DNA from: Acidovorax sp. FHTAMBA
GTDB taxonomy: Bacteria; Pseudomonadota; Gammaproteobacteria; Burkholderiales; Burkholderiaceae_C
Direction: 5' to 3'
DNA: 64,000 nt
Assembly: GCF_038958875.1 (NCBI RefSeq)
Contig: NZ_CP152407.1
Coordinates: 2,177,501 to 2,241,500, forward strand
Within the stretch, counting starts at the first letter, position 1. Every line of letters starts with the position of its first letter. The position numbers and the translations under genes were made by a program. Shown one piece after another: positions 25,401 to 32,688 of this stretch. The notes beneath the pieces are model-generated. The model saw only the letters and a list, made by a program, of their open reading frames with translations, did no database searches and had not been told where the DNA came from.

Positions 25401-25882
25401 CTTACCACCTGCGAGACGTGGCTGTAGCCCGCCAGCGTGAGCTGGGCCTTGAACTTGGCCTCGTCGAGCTTTTGCTTGACCTTGAAGTGGAAGGTGTAGC
25501 CCGCCAGAAAGGACGGTGGCGCCAGCCGGTACAACGCCGTGGTGGCGGGCACCAGCACCACGTCGGCGCCGGTGTCCTTGTCCTTCTGGCTGATGCGCCA
25601 CAGCGTGGCCAGGCGTTCGCTGATCAGGTCCTGGTGCGGCGAGAAGCTGTCGTAGGGCAGCGTCTCCCAGTCGGGGAACAGCGCGCAACGCAGGCCAGGC
25701 GCAAAAAAGGCCATCTCATCAATGAGGCGCTGCGCATCGGTGGCGTCGGCCGTGACGATGGCGGTGGTGCGGCCCGCGGCCCTGTCGCGCTCGGCCAGGC
25801 GGGCCAGCAGCAGAGAGTCGGCGCTGCCCACGGGGCGGGGCAGGGTGAAGCGTTTTCCGGGGGAGAGTTTGGGCAGTTCCAT
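22406..25882 (-). CDS. mfd: Transcription-repair coupling factor Mfd
   Basis: Mfd removes RNA polymerase stalled at DNA lesions and recruits UvrAB. The product is 1158 residues, normal for the family. The N-terminal UvrB-like part, an RNA-polymerase-interacting domain around GDPVVHSQHGIGRYRGL, the Walker A motif GDVGFGKTEVALRA, the Walker B motif IDEEHRFG, the TATPIPRT motif and the translocase element STIIETGIDVP follow in order. The C-terminal TRCF domain is present. I use ATG 25882 (MELPKLSPG); other in-frame starts up to 25954 are possible. Confidence 0.96.
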   Translation of the reverse strand: MELPKLSPGKRFTLPRPVGSADSLLLARLAERDRAAGRTTAIVTADATDAQRLIDEMAFFAPGLRCALFPDWETLPYDSFSPHQDLISERLATLWRISQKDKDTGADVVLVPATTALYRLAPPSFLAGYTFHFKVKQKLDEAKFKAQLTLAGYSHVSQVVSPGEYAVRGGLIDLFPMGSLVPFRVDLFDDEIDSIRTFDPDSQRSLYPVPEVRLLPGREFPMDDDARAKFRSRWREMLEGDPTKSRIYKDMGAGVATAGIEYYLPLFFDETATVFDYLGGEATVVLHGDLEPAFQRFWQDTKDRFRLVQGDPERPALPPEALFLSADQFYTRSKEHAQLSIRPGVADVDDNPNFHKLGDLSVVRGAEDPLARLHAHIRNTQHRVLLLAESDGRRESLLDFLRASGVNPPAFDSLAEFQGTADEKVGIATAGLTVGFSWIEDGIDFVTETELFAAGPTTRRRKKQEQVSDVEALIKDLAELTLGDPVVHSQHGIGRYRGLVNMDVGNKNPDGTPAMQEFLHLEYANKAVLYVPVSQLQLISRYTGVSADEAPLHKLGSGQWEKAKRKAAEQVRDSAAELLNIYARRALRQGHAFRYSPQDYETFANDFGFEETADQNAAIHAVIQDMISPRPMDRLVCGDVGFGKTEVALRAAFVAVTGGKQVAFLAPTTLLAEQHYQTLVDRFSKWPVKVAEVSRFRSGKEITAAIKGIGDGTVDIVVGTHKLLSESTKFHNLGLLIIDEEHRFGVRHKEQMKALRAEVDVLTLTATPIPRTLGMALEGLRDLSVIATAPQRRLAIKTFVRNEGTGVIREAVLRELKRGGQVYFLHNEVETIENRRQKLEEILPEARIAVAHGQMPERELERVMRDFVAQRYNILLCSTIIETGIDVPTANTIIMSRADKFGLAQLHQLRGRVGRSHHQAYAYLMVPDTEGLTKQAAQRLDAIQQMEELGSGFYLAMHDLEIRGAGEVLGENQSGNMLEVGFQLYNEMLSEAVKALKAGKEPDLLSPLSVTTDINLHAPALLPDDYCGDVHLRLSFYKKLATAKTPDQIDGLLEEIVDRFGKLPPQAQTLIDVHRLRVLSQPYGVVKVDAAPGVINITFKPQPPIDPMRIIELIQKNKHIKLAGNEKLRIERELKDPKDRAQMVRDILRNLGQPLVAA

Positions 25883-25979
25883 GCGGACGGTGGCGTCGGT
25901 GGCCCCCCGCATCCCCAGGGGCGCGAAACACGCACGGGCTGGATCGGAGGGCAACGGAGGATTCTAGAATGAGCGCTCC

Positions 25980-26876
25980 ATGATTGCTCCCTTGCTGCAA
26001 CCCCCGCTCGTTCCTTTGTCTGCCCAGGGGCGGTTCTGGGCGCTGGTGCCCTGTGCGGGCGTGGGGTCGCGTGCAGTGGCAGCGGGCATTGCGGGTGCTG
26101 TGCAGGCGGCTCCCGCCCAGCCCTCCACCGTGGCGGCGTTTTCGGACCCCACCGCGGTCACTGCAGGCCCGTTACCCAAGCAGTACCACCTGGTGGCGGG
26201 GCATCCCATGGTGCTGCACACACTCGCAGCCTTTGCAGGCGTGGGGCGGCTGCTGGGGACGCTGGTGGCGGTAGCACCGGGTGACCGGTTTCTGGAGACC
26301 CACGCGCATCCCGCTTATTTTGTGGTGGAGTGTGGTGGCCCCACGCGGGCCGACACGGTGCTGGGCGGCCTCAAGGCGCTGCTGGAACGTGGCGCCCAGC
26401 CCCATGACTGGGTGCTGGTTCACGATGCGGCACGGTGCCTGGTGACCTCCGAGCAGATCAACGCCCTCATTGACCAGTGTGCGGGCGACAGCGTGGGAGG
26501 GCTGTTGGCGCACAAACTGGCCGACACGCTCAAAACCTCCATCGACGGGCCCGGCGGAGTACGCGTGGCCTCCACGGTGGACCGCAGTGACAAATGGCTG
26601 GCGCAAACGCCGCAGATGTTCCGCATCGGCCCGCTGATGGATGCCATCGTCAAGGTAGGCTCCAACGTGACCGATGAGGCCAGCGCAATGGAGGCCATGG
26701 GCTTTCACCCCCGCCTGGTACCCGGTGGGGCGCAGAATTTCAAGGTTACCTACCCGGACGATTTCGCGCTGGCCGCCGCAGTGCTGGCGCAGCGCGCGCA
26801 CAGTACCACGCTGGAGCGCTTTGGCGGCGAACGGGGGCAGGTGACTACCGCCCCAGGCAAGAAGAATCTCTTTTAG
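25980..26876 (+). CDS. ispD: IspD, 2-C-methyl-D-erythritol 4-phosphate cytidylyltransferase, with insertion
   Basis: This enzyme forms CDP-methylerythritol in the MEP isoprenoid pathway. The CTP-binding loop starts normally (WALVPCAGVGSR, to R31). It is then interrupted by about 30 residues rich in Ala, Pro and Val before the conserved PKQY (66-69). Family members normally have only about six residues there. The rest is typical: TVLGGLKALL, VLVHDAARCLV and QTPQMFR. The length of 298 residues exceeds the usual 225-240 because of the insertion and a longer N-terminus. ispF follows 101 bases downstream. Confidence 0.92.
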   Translation: MIAPLLQPPLVPLSAQGRFWALVPCAGVGSRAVAAGIAGAVQAAPAQPSTVAAFSDPTAVTAGPLPKQYHLVAGHPMVLHTLAAFAGVGRLLGTLVAVAPGDRFLETHAHPAYFVVECGGPTRADTVLGGLKALLERGAQPHDWVLVHDAARCLVTSEQINALIDQCAGDSVGGLLAHKLADTLKTSIDGPGGVRVASTVDRSDKWLAQTPQMFRIGPLMDAIVKVGSNVTDEASAMEAMGFHPRLVPGGAQNFKVTYPDDFALAAAVLAQRAHSTTLERFGGERGQVTTAPGKKNLF

Positions 26877-26977
26877 GGGCGGCCCTTCCCGGCCCACCCG
26901 CTGGCTGCACGGGCCACCGGGGGGAACGCGTGGCAAACACAACGCCGCAAGGCACGTAAATACACAAAGGCAAGTGG

Positions 26978-27457
26978 ATGAATATCAGGATTGGTGAAGG
27001 CTGGGATGTGCATGCCCTGGTGCCCGGCCGCCGGCTGGTGATAGGTGGTGTGGAGATTGAGCACCCCGTGGGGCTGCTGGGCCACTCGGACGCCGATGTG
27101 CTGCTGCATGCGATCACGGACGCGCTGCTCGGGGCCGCGGCCCTGGGTGACATTGGCAGCCATTTCCCGGATACCGATGCCGCCTTCCGCGGCGCGGATT
27201 CGGGCGTGCTGCTGGCAGAGGCTGCGCGGCGCGTGCGCGCTGCGGGCTATGAGGTCGGCAACATCGACAGCACCGTCATTGCCCAGGCGCCGCGCCTGGC
27301 AGCACATATTCCCGGCATGCGTGTGGCCATTGCGCATGCGGCGGGCGTTGCGCTGGGGCAGGTCAACGTGAAGGCCAAGACGGCAGAGCGTCTGGGGCCG
27401 GTGGGGCAGGGGCTTGCCATCGAGGCGCGTGCCGCAGTGCTGATCTGCGCCTGCTGA
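26978..27457 (+). CDS. ispF: IspF, 2-C-methyl-D-erythritol 2,4-cyclodiphosphate synthase
   Basis: IspF cyclises CDP-methylerythritol 2-phosphate in the MEP pathway, acting as a zinc-dependent trimer. The N-terminal motif IRIGEGWDVHAL holds the metal ligands Asp and His, and LLGHSDADVLLHAITDALLG supplies the third histidine. DIGSHFPDTD and the C-terminal KAKTAERLGPVGQG complete the family pattern. It has 159 residues, the standard length, and forms a pair with ispD. Confidence 0.96.
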   Translation: MNIRIGEGWDVHALVPGRRLVIGGVEIEHPVGLLGHSDADVLLHAITDALLGAAALGDIGSHFPDTDAAFRGADSGVLLAEAARRVRAAGYEVGNIDSTVIAQAPRLAAHIPGMRVAIAHAAGVALGQVNVKAKTAERLGPVGQGLAIEARAAVLICAC

Positions 27458-27468
27458 CGGCAGGGCCC

Positions 27469-27499
27469 CGGCAGCCTGCGGTGCGCTTGCAGGCTGCCG
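27469..27499. terminator. Strong hairpin between convergent ispF and sensor kinase genes
   Basis: A perfect 11-pair stem, CGGCAGCCTGC (27469-27479) and GCAGGCTGCCG (27489-27499), has a nine-base loop. It lies between two convergent genes. There is no clean T-run after it, so it may work as a weak or Rho-aided terminator for both. Confidence 0.65.
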
Positions 27500-27508
27500 T
27501 TGCCCGTT

Positions 27509-29047
27509 TCAGGTCACGCGGTCTTCAGCGCGGCGCCGGGGCAGCTGCCGCTTGACGGAGGGGCGCTGCAGGCGTTGCTTCGGATCGGCGCCGCCTGGCA
27601 GGTCGGTGGCGCGTTGCAGCTGCAGGTGGGCCACCAGGCCGCCGGTGCTGGAGTTGGCCAGCGCAAAAATGCCGCCCATGCGCTGTACCGTCTTGTCGAC
27701 GATGGACAACCCCAGGCCCGCGCCCGCCGCAGCCGTGCGCGCGGAGTCACCCCGAAAAAACGGTTTGGTCAGGTTGGACAGCTGTTCAGGCGGTACGCCC
27801 GGACCGTGGTCGCGCAGCTTGACCAGTACCCAGTTTTCGCGGCCCTTGGCGGCAATCTCGACGCTGGTGATGCCGGTGTCTTCGGTCTTGCCGTAGCGCC
27901 GCGCGTTTTCGAGCAGATTGGAGATCACGCGCGCAAGCTCCACCTCGTCGGCCAGCACGTTCAGATCCTCGGGTACCGACATGGTGATCTGCAGCTCCCG
28001 ATGGTCCTGCACGGCGTACACGCACGATGACACCACCGCGTGCATGTTGACGGGCGTGAGTGTCACGTGGTCGGGGCGGGCGTAATCCAGGAACTTGTCG
28101 ATGGTGGCGTCAAGCTGAACGATATCGGCCACCATGTGCTCGCGCGCGACGTGGTCGTTGACGCTCATCTCGGTTTCCAGACGCAGGCGCGCCAGTGGCG
28201 TGCGCAGGTCATGCGAGATGCCGGCCAGCATCACGGCGCGATCCTGCTCCAGCTTGGCCAGCTTTTGCGCCATCCGGTTGAAGCCGATGTTCACCTCGCG
28301 GATTTCACTGGTCACCACTTCTTCGTCCAGGTGGCTGGCGGCAAAGTCACCGTCCTTGACGCGGTTGGCCGCATAGGACAGCTGCTTGAGTGGCCGGTTG
28401 ATCAGTCGTGCAATGGCGGCGGCTCCGGCCAGGGACAGTGCTCCTGCCGTGATGAGCCAGATCAACCATGTGCGGCCCCCGGCCGGGCTGAAGCGCGAGC
28501 GGTCCATCAGCAGCCAGTTGGGGTCTCCGTTGATGTTGAAACCCACCCACAAGCCGGTCTCGCCATTGACGTTTTGCGCCACGATGGTGTCGGGCCCCAG
28601 GCGCTGGGTGAGCTCGTCGGTCAGGCGGTTGCCCAGGGCCGTGCCTTGGAGCAGTTCGAATTTGTCGGACGGCTCGCGCGGCAGGATGCGCACGCCTTCC
28701 TGGTCGGCCATGGTCTTGATGAGCGACACCCGGGCGATGGCGTCCGAGTGCACCAGCGCCGCGCGGCTGAGGTTGACCAGCGAGGCAATCTGCTGCGCGG
28801 TGTGCAGCGTGCGCGGCTCGAACTCCAGCGCACGCAGGGTCTGCAGCCAGGCCAGAATGCTCCCCACCAGCAGCAATGCCAGCAGGAAGAAGGTGCGCCA
28901 GAAAAGGTTGAGCCCCACGCGCGCACGGTGCTCGCGGGCCTGCCGCAGGGCTTCCAGGGGGGCGGGGCTGGTGGCGTCGGCAGGCCCGGTCACGGACTGC
29001 CGGGACGATGCTGAACGCGACCCCGGATTTCCGTCGGTTTTGCGCAT
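27509..29047 (-). CDS. EnvZ/RisS-type sensor histidine kinase
   Basis: The membrane kinase has 512 residues and partners the OmpR-like regulator whose gene ends 10 bases upstream. It has an N-terminal membrane segment (FFLLALLLVGSILAWLQTLR), a periplasmic sensor region of about 120 residues, a second segment (LIWLITAGALSLAGAAAIAR), HAMP, the H-box GISHDLRTPLARLR with the phosphorylated His, and the ATP-binding N, G1 (DHGPGVP) and G2 (GAGLGLSIV) boxes. The start ATG 29047 puts it right behind the regulator gene. In Bordetella the equivalent pair is RisAS. The signal is unknown. Confidence 0.92.
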   Translation of the reverse strand: MRKTDGNPGSRSASSRQSVTGPADATSPAPLEALRQAREHRARVGLNLFWRTFFLLALLLVGSILAWLQTLRALEFEPRTLHTAQQIASLVNLSRAALVHSDAIARVSLIKTMADQEGVRILPREPSDKFELLQGTALGNRLTDELTQRLGPDTIVAQNVNGETGLWVGFNINGDPNWLLMDRSRFSPAGGRTWLIWLITAGALSLAGAAAIARLINRPLKQLSYAANRVKDGDFAASHLDEEVVTSEIREVNIGFNRMAQKLAKLEQDRAVMLAGISHDLRTPLARLRLETEMSVNDHVAREHMVADIVQLDATIDKFLDYARPDHVTLTPVNMHAVVSSCVYAVQDHRELQITMSVPEDLNVLADEVELARVISNLLENARRYGKTEDTGITSVEIAAKGRENWVLVKLRDHGPGVPPEQLSNLTKPFFRGDSARTAAAGAGLGLSIVDKTVQRMGGIFALANSSTGGLVAHLQLQRATDLPGGADPKQRLQRPSVKRQLPRRRAEDRVT

Positions 29048-29057
29048 AGGTAGCGGG

Positions 29058-29789
29058 TCAGCTCGTTCCGTCCGGCACGAACACGTAGCCCACCCCCCAC
29101 ACCGTCTGGATGTAGCGCGGCGCCGCGGCATCCACCTCTACGAGCTTGCGCAGGCGAGAGATCTGCACGTCCAGGCTGCGGTCAAAGGGCTCGAACTCGC
29201 GGCCACGGGCGAGCAGGGCAAGCTTCTCGCGCGACAGCGGCTGGCGGGGGTGGCGCACCAGTGCCTTGAGCATGGCGAATTCGCCGGTGGTCAGGGGCAA
29301 CTCTTCGCCATTGCGCTGCAGTGCGCGGGTACCCAGATCGAATGTGAAGGGGCCGAAAGTGACCACCTCGTTGTCGCCAGAAGGGGCACCGGGTGCTTCC
29401 TGTGCGGGGCGGCGGCGCAGAACCGCGTGGATGCGGGCCAGCAGCTCGCGGGGGTTGAAAGGTTTGCCCAGGTAGTCGTCCGCACCCACTTCCAGGCCCA
29501 CGATGCGGTCCACGTCCTCGCCCTTGGCGGTGAGCATGATGATGGGGGTGCGGTCGTTGGCAGCGCGCAGGCGGCGGCAGATGGAAAGCCCGTCTTCGCC
29601 CGGCATCATGAGGTCGAGCACGATGATGTCGACCGTCTCACGCAGCAGCAGGCGGTTCAGTGCCTTGCCGTCTTCAGCGACCATCACTTCAAAGCCTTCC
29701 TGGGTGAGGTAGCGGCGCAGCAGGTCGCGGATCCGTGCGTCATCGTCTACCACCAGAACTTTGTCGGTGCGATTGGTTGTTGTGGCCAT
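29058..29789 (-). CDS. ompR: OmpR/RisA-type response regulator
   Basis: A 243-residue two-component regulator with a receiver domain followed by a winged-helix DNA-binding domain. The receiver shows VVDDDARIRD (acidic pocket), VLDLMMPGEDG (phosphorylated Asp), MLTAKGED (Thr) and GKPFNPREL (Lys). The C-terminal part has LTTGEFAMLKALV and RSLDVQISRLRKLVE with the final GVGYVF, typical of OmpR/PhoB effector domains. It is the first gene of a two-gene operon with the sensor kinase. ATG 29789 is preferred; the frame runs open to 29915. Confidence 0.94.
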   Translation of the reverse strand: MATTTNRTDKVLVVDDDARIRDLLRRYLTQEGFEVMVAEDGKALNRLLLRETVDIIVLDLMMPGEDGLSICRRLRAANDRTPIIMLTAKGEDVDRIVGLEVGADDYLGKPFNPRELLARIHAVLRRRPAQEAPGAPSGDNEVVTFGPFTFDLGTRALQRNGEELPLTTGEFAMLKALVRHPRQPLSREKLALLARGREFEPFDRSLDVQISRLRKLVEVDAAAPRYIQTVWGVGYVFVPDGTS

Positions 29790-29808
29790 CTTGATCCCAA
29801 GTCCAATT

Positions 29809-29882
29809 TGTAACAGAGCCGATTCTGACCAGTTGAAACGCCGAAGTTCGTGTTTTGGCCTCGGGTTTGACCAACTGTTACA
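29809..29882. promoter_or_regulatory. Facing TGTAACAG / CTGTTACA elements upstream of the regulator gene
   Basis: TGTAACAG (29809-29816) and its exact reverse complement CTGTTACA (29875-29882) lie 58 bases apart in the 217-base gap upstream of the OmpR-like gene. The core GTAACA also occurs in known OmpR sites of enteric ompF promoters, so these could be autoregulatory sites. The rest of the gap holds promoters but no gene. Confidence 0.4.
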
Positions 29883-30006
29883 TGTTTTGCGCAGCTTCGC
29901 GATGGCAGCGAACACGCTTTATGGCCGGTGGGTCGCACTGCGGTTATGGTGACGATCCGCACAGCCCAAACCGGGCTCGCGCACCCGAAGCAAGGACGGA
30001 ACTACC

Positions 30007-30720
30007 ATGAAAAATACTACAAAATTAATAGCTGCAAGCGCTTTGATCGCTTGCGCTGGAGCCGCTTTTTCGCAAACCATGACCGCGCCAGAGCCGCGCA
30101 ACGTCGTGCAGCTCTCGGCCTCCGGCACGGTGGAAGTCCAGCAGGATTTGCTGGTGCTCAATCTGGCCACCAGCAAGGAAGCCGCCGACGCTGCGACTGT
30201 GCAGACCCAGCTCAAGCAGGCGCTGGACGCGGCCCTGGCCGAAGCCAAACGCAACGCCCAGCCCGGGCAGATGGACGTGCGCACGGGGCCCTTCGGACTT
30301 TACCCACGCTATGGCAAGGACGGCAAGATCAACGGCTGGCAGGGCCGGGCCGAACTGGTGCTGGAGGGGCGTGACTTTTCACGCATCACGACCACGGCCG
30401 GCAAGATTCAGACACTGACGATCAACAACGTGGCGTTTGGTCTGTCGCGCGAGGCGCGCGCCAAGGTGGAGACGGAGGCGCAGACAGAGGCGATCGAACA
30501 GTTCAAGGCCCGGGCCGCCGAGCTGACCAAGGGTTTCGGCTTCACCCAATACAGCCTGAGGGAAGTGGCGGTGAACAGCAACGAGATGAACCCCGGACCA
30601 CGCCCCCGCATGATGGCAGCCGAAGCCAAGATGGGCTCGTTCTCCGACGCGGCCGTGCCGGTGGAGGCTGGCAAGGCCCAGGTCATCGTGAACGTGTCGG
30701 GTTCCGTGCAGATGCGCTGA
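30007..30720 (+). CDS. Exported SIMPL (DUF541) domain protein
   Basis: A periplasmic or surface-associated protein of 237 residues. The signal peptide KLIAASALIACAGAAFSQ is followed by VVQLSASGTVEVQQDLLVL, the usual SIMPL domain start. The C-terminal SFSDAAVPVEAGKAQV and VNVSGSVQMR match the family end. SIMPL proteins occur in many bacteria without a settled function; some are tied to oxidative stress. Unusually, the signal peptide is encoded by a copy of the dispersed repeat. Confidence 0.85.
   Translation: MKNTTKLIAASALIACAGAAFSQTMTAPEPRNVVQLSASGTVEVQQDLLVLNLATSKEAADAATVQTQLKQALDAALAEAKRNAQPGQMDVRTGPFGLYPRYGKDGKINGWQGRAELVLEGRDFSRITTTAGKIQTLTINNVAFGLSREARAKVETEAQTEAIEQFKARAAELTKGFGFTQYSLREVAVNSNEMNPGPRPRMMAAEAKMGSFSDAAVPVEAGKAQVIVNVSGSVQMR
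30013..30060 (+). repeat. Dispersed repeat, copy G, inside the signal-peptide codons of the SIMPL gene
   Basis: The bases after the start codon read ACTACAAAATTAATAGCTGC, then AAGCGCTTTGATCGCTTGCG. This matches the consensus of the intergenic copies (ACTA..AAAATTGATAGCTGC, TTGCGCTTT, AAGCGC). Here it is translated as TTKLIAASALIACAG, the hydrophobic core of the signal peptide. Confidence 0.7.
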
Positions 30721-30723
30721 TTT

Positions 30724-30780
30724 TCAAGCCAGATTAGCCGCCAGCGCTTACTGGATAAGCGCTGGTAGCTATCATTTTTG
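30724..30780. repeat. Dispersed inverted repeat, copy H
   Basis: An intact copy lies after the SIMPL gene. The left arm AGATTAGCCGCCAGCGCTTA and the right arm TAAGCGCTGGTAGCTATCAT pair over CCAGCGCTTA/TAAGCGCTGG, a 10-base perfect stem with a four-base loop. This is one of the best-preserved copies. Confidence 0.85.
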
Positions 30781-30830
30781 GGTGGTGTGATGACCCCGGT
30801 GCGCTGCAAGCGCAGCAGGGTGCCATGCGC

Positions 30831-31613
30831 TCATTGGGCGGCCCAGCCCCCATCCATGTTCCACGCTACGCCGCGCACATTGTTGGCGGCCGGCGAGCAG
30901 AAGAACACGGCTAGTTCGCCCAGCTCTTCCGGCGTGGTGAACTGCATCGAAGGCTCTTTCTCGCCCAGCAGCAACTTCTTGGCGTCCTCGTTGGACAGGC
31001 CCCGTTCCGCAGCCTTGGCATCGACCTGCTTTTGCACCAGCGGCGTGAGCACCCAGCCCGGGCAGATGGCGTTGCAGGTGACTCCGGTGGTGGCGTTCTC
31101 CAGGGCGGTGACCTTGGTCAGCCCCACGATGCCGTGCTTGGCCGCCACATAGGCAGACTTCTGTGCAGAGCCCACCAGGCCGTGCACCGACGCCACATTG
31201 ATGATGCGGCCCCAGTTGGCAGCCTTCATGGCAGGCAGCGCAAGGCGCGAAGTATGAAAAGCGCTGGTGAGGTTGATGGCAATGATGGAATCCCAGCGCT
31301 CCACGGGAAAGTCTTCCACATTGGCCACGTGCTGGATGCCCGCGTTGTTCACCAGGATGTCCACGCGGCCAAATTGGCTTGCGCTGTACTTCATCATGTC
31401 CTCGATGTCGCTGGCGCGGCTCATGTCGGCCCCATGGTAGGCCACCTGGGCGCCAGCAGCTTCGCCCGCTGCCAGCACTTCGGCACGGGGGCCATCCACA
31501 TCGCCAAATCCGTTGAGCACGATATTGGCGCCCTGGCGGGCGAGCGCCTTGGCGATGCCAAGACCAATGCCACTGGTAGAGCCGGTGACGAGGGCAGTTT
31601 TGCCTTTCAGCAT
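30831..31613 (-). CDS. bdhA: 3-hydroxybutyrate dehydrogenase (short-chain dehydrogenase)
   Basis: An NAD-dependent short-chain dehydrogenase of 260 residues, probably D-3-hydroxybutyrate dehydrogenase, which turns 3-hydroxybutyrate from polyhydroxybutyrate breakdown into acetoacetate. TGSTSGIGLGIA is the nucleotide-binding motif, NNAGIQHVA the structural motif, and the catalytic set is S of NVASVHG with Y-x3-K in SAYVAAKHG. ICPGWVLTPLV and the GGW ending near the C-terminus fit BdhA. The start ATG 31613 has a GGAGA ribosome site in front. Confidence 0.88.
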   Translation of the reverse strand: MLKGKTALVTGSTSGIGLGIAKALARQGANIVLNGFGDVDGPRAEVLAAGEAAGAQVAYHGADMSRASDIEDMMKYSASQFGRVDILVNNAGIQHVANVEDFPVERWDSIIAINLTSAFHTSRLALPAMKAANWGRIINVASVHGLVGSAQKSAYVAAKHGIVGLTKVTALENATTGVTCNAICPGWVLTPLVQKQVDAKAAERGLSNEDAKKLLLGEKEPSMQFTTPEELGELAVFFCSPAANNVRGVAWNMDGGWAAQ

Positions 31614-31728
31614 GGGAGTCTCTCCGAATGAATTACGATGCAAAGCAAGGAAAAGTCGGCGCGCACGCTGGGCGATGCGGGCCGACTTTCACAAGCATTA
31701 TCAAGCGCCGCTCCAGGATTTCGCACCC

Positions 31729-32688
31729 ATGAATGAACCTACGCTGAACTACGTACTGTGCCCTGGTTCCGCGGCCCCACCGTCGTCTGCAGGCGCGGCC
31801 ACGGCGGCAACATCGCAGCACCGCATGGCTTACTGGGAGTGGAATGCAACGGGCAATCCGGCCCACCCGCATGTGGTGGTGTGTGTGCATGGCCTCTCGC
31901 GGCAAGGGCGCGACTTTGACACCCTGGCGCGAACGCTGAGCGCGCATGCCCGCGTGATCTGCCCCGACGTGGTGGGGCGGGGCCGCAGCGACTGGCTGGC
32001 CGACCCGATGGGCTACCAGATTCCGCAATATGCAGCCGACATGCTGGCGTTGCTCGGCCAGATCCACCAGCAGGCACCCATTGCCACCTTGGATTGGGTG
32101 GGCACGAGCATGGGGGGGCTGATCGGCATGGGCGTCACGGGCCAGCCCGGGCTGCCGCCGCCCGTGCCCGTGCGCCGGCTGGTGCTGAACGACGTGGGGC
32201 CAGTGATCCAGTGGGAGGCGCTGCAGCGCATCGGGCAATACCTGGGGCAGACGGTGCGGTTTGAATCGCTGCAGCAGGCGGCCGATGCCATGTGGGCGAT
32301 CTCTACCAGCTTCGGGCCGCACACGCCCGAGCAATGGCTGGAGCTGTCGCGCCACATGGTGCGTGAGCTGCCCGATGGGGGCCTGGTGCTCCATTACGAC
32401 CCGGCAATCGCTGTACCGTTCAGGACATTGACCCAGGAGTCTGCGGCGGCGGGCGAGGCCACGCTCTGGCAGCTGTATGACCACATCACGGCCCGCACGC
32501 TGCTGCTGCGCGGTGCGCAGTCCGATCTGCTCTCGCACGAAACCGCGACGGCCATGGCCCTGCGGGGGCCGCGTGCGCGCCTGGTCGAATTTGACGGCGT
32601 AGGGCATGCGCCCACGCTGGTGGCGGCGGACCAGGTCGCTGCGGTCACACAGTTCCTCCTTGCGCAGGAAGGTGCTCTGGCCGGATGA
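31729..32688 (+). CDS. Alpha/beta-hydrolase
   Basis: A 319-residue alpha/beta-hydrolase fold enzyme. VCVHGLSRQGRDF carries the oxyanion-hole HG motif, GTSMGGLIG the nucleophile elbow with Ser, and GVGHAPTLV the catalytic His. The acid is probably the Asp in LRGAQSDLLS. The substrate cannot be read from the sequence; an ester, lactone or haloalkane-type substrate is possible. It overlaps the relA start by four bases (ATGA), so the two are translationally coupled. In-frame Met codons upstream (31675) leave the start slightly uncertain. Confidence 0.82.
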   Translation: MNEPTLNYVLCPGSAAPPSSAGAATAATSQHRMAYWEWNATGNPAHPHVVVCVHGLSRQGRDFDTLARTLSAHARVICPDVVGRGRSDWLADPMGYQIPQYAADMLALLGQIHQQAPIATLDWVGTSMGGLIGMGVTGQPGLPPPVPVRRLVLNDVGPVIQWEALQRIGQYLGQTVRFESLQQAADAMWAISTSFGPHTPEQWLELSRHMVRELPDGGLVLHYDPAIAVPFRTLTQESAAAGEATLWQLYDHITARTLLLRGAQSDLLSHETATAMALRGPRARLVEFDGVGHAPTLVAADQVAAVTQFLLAQEGALAG

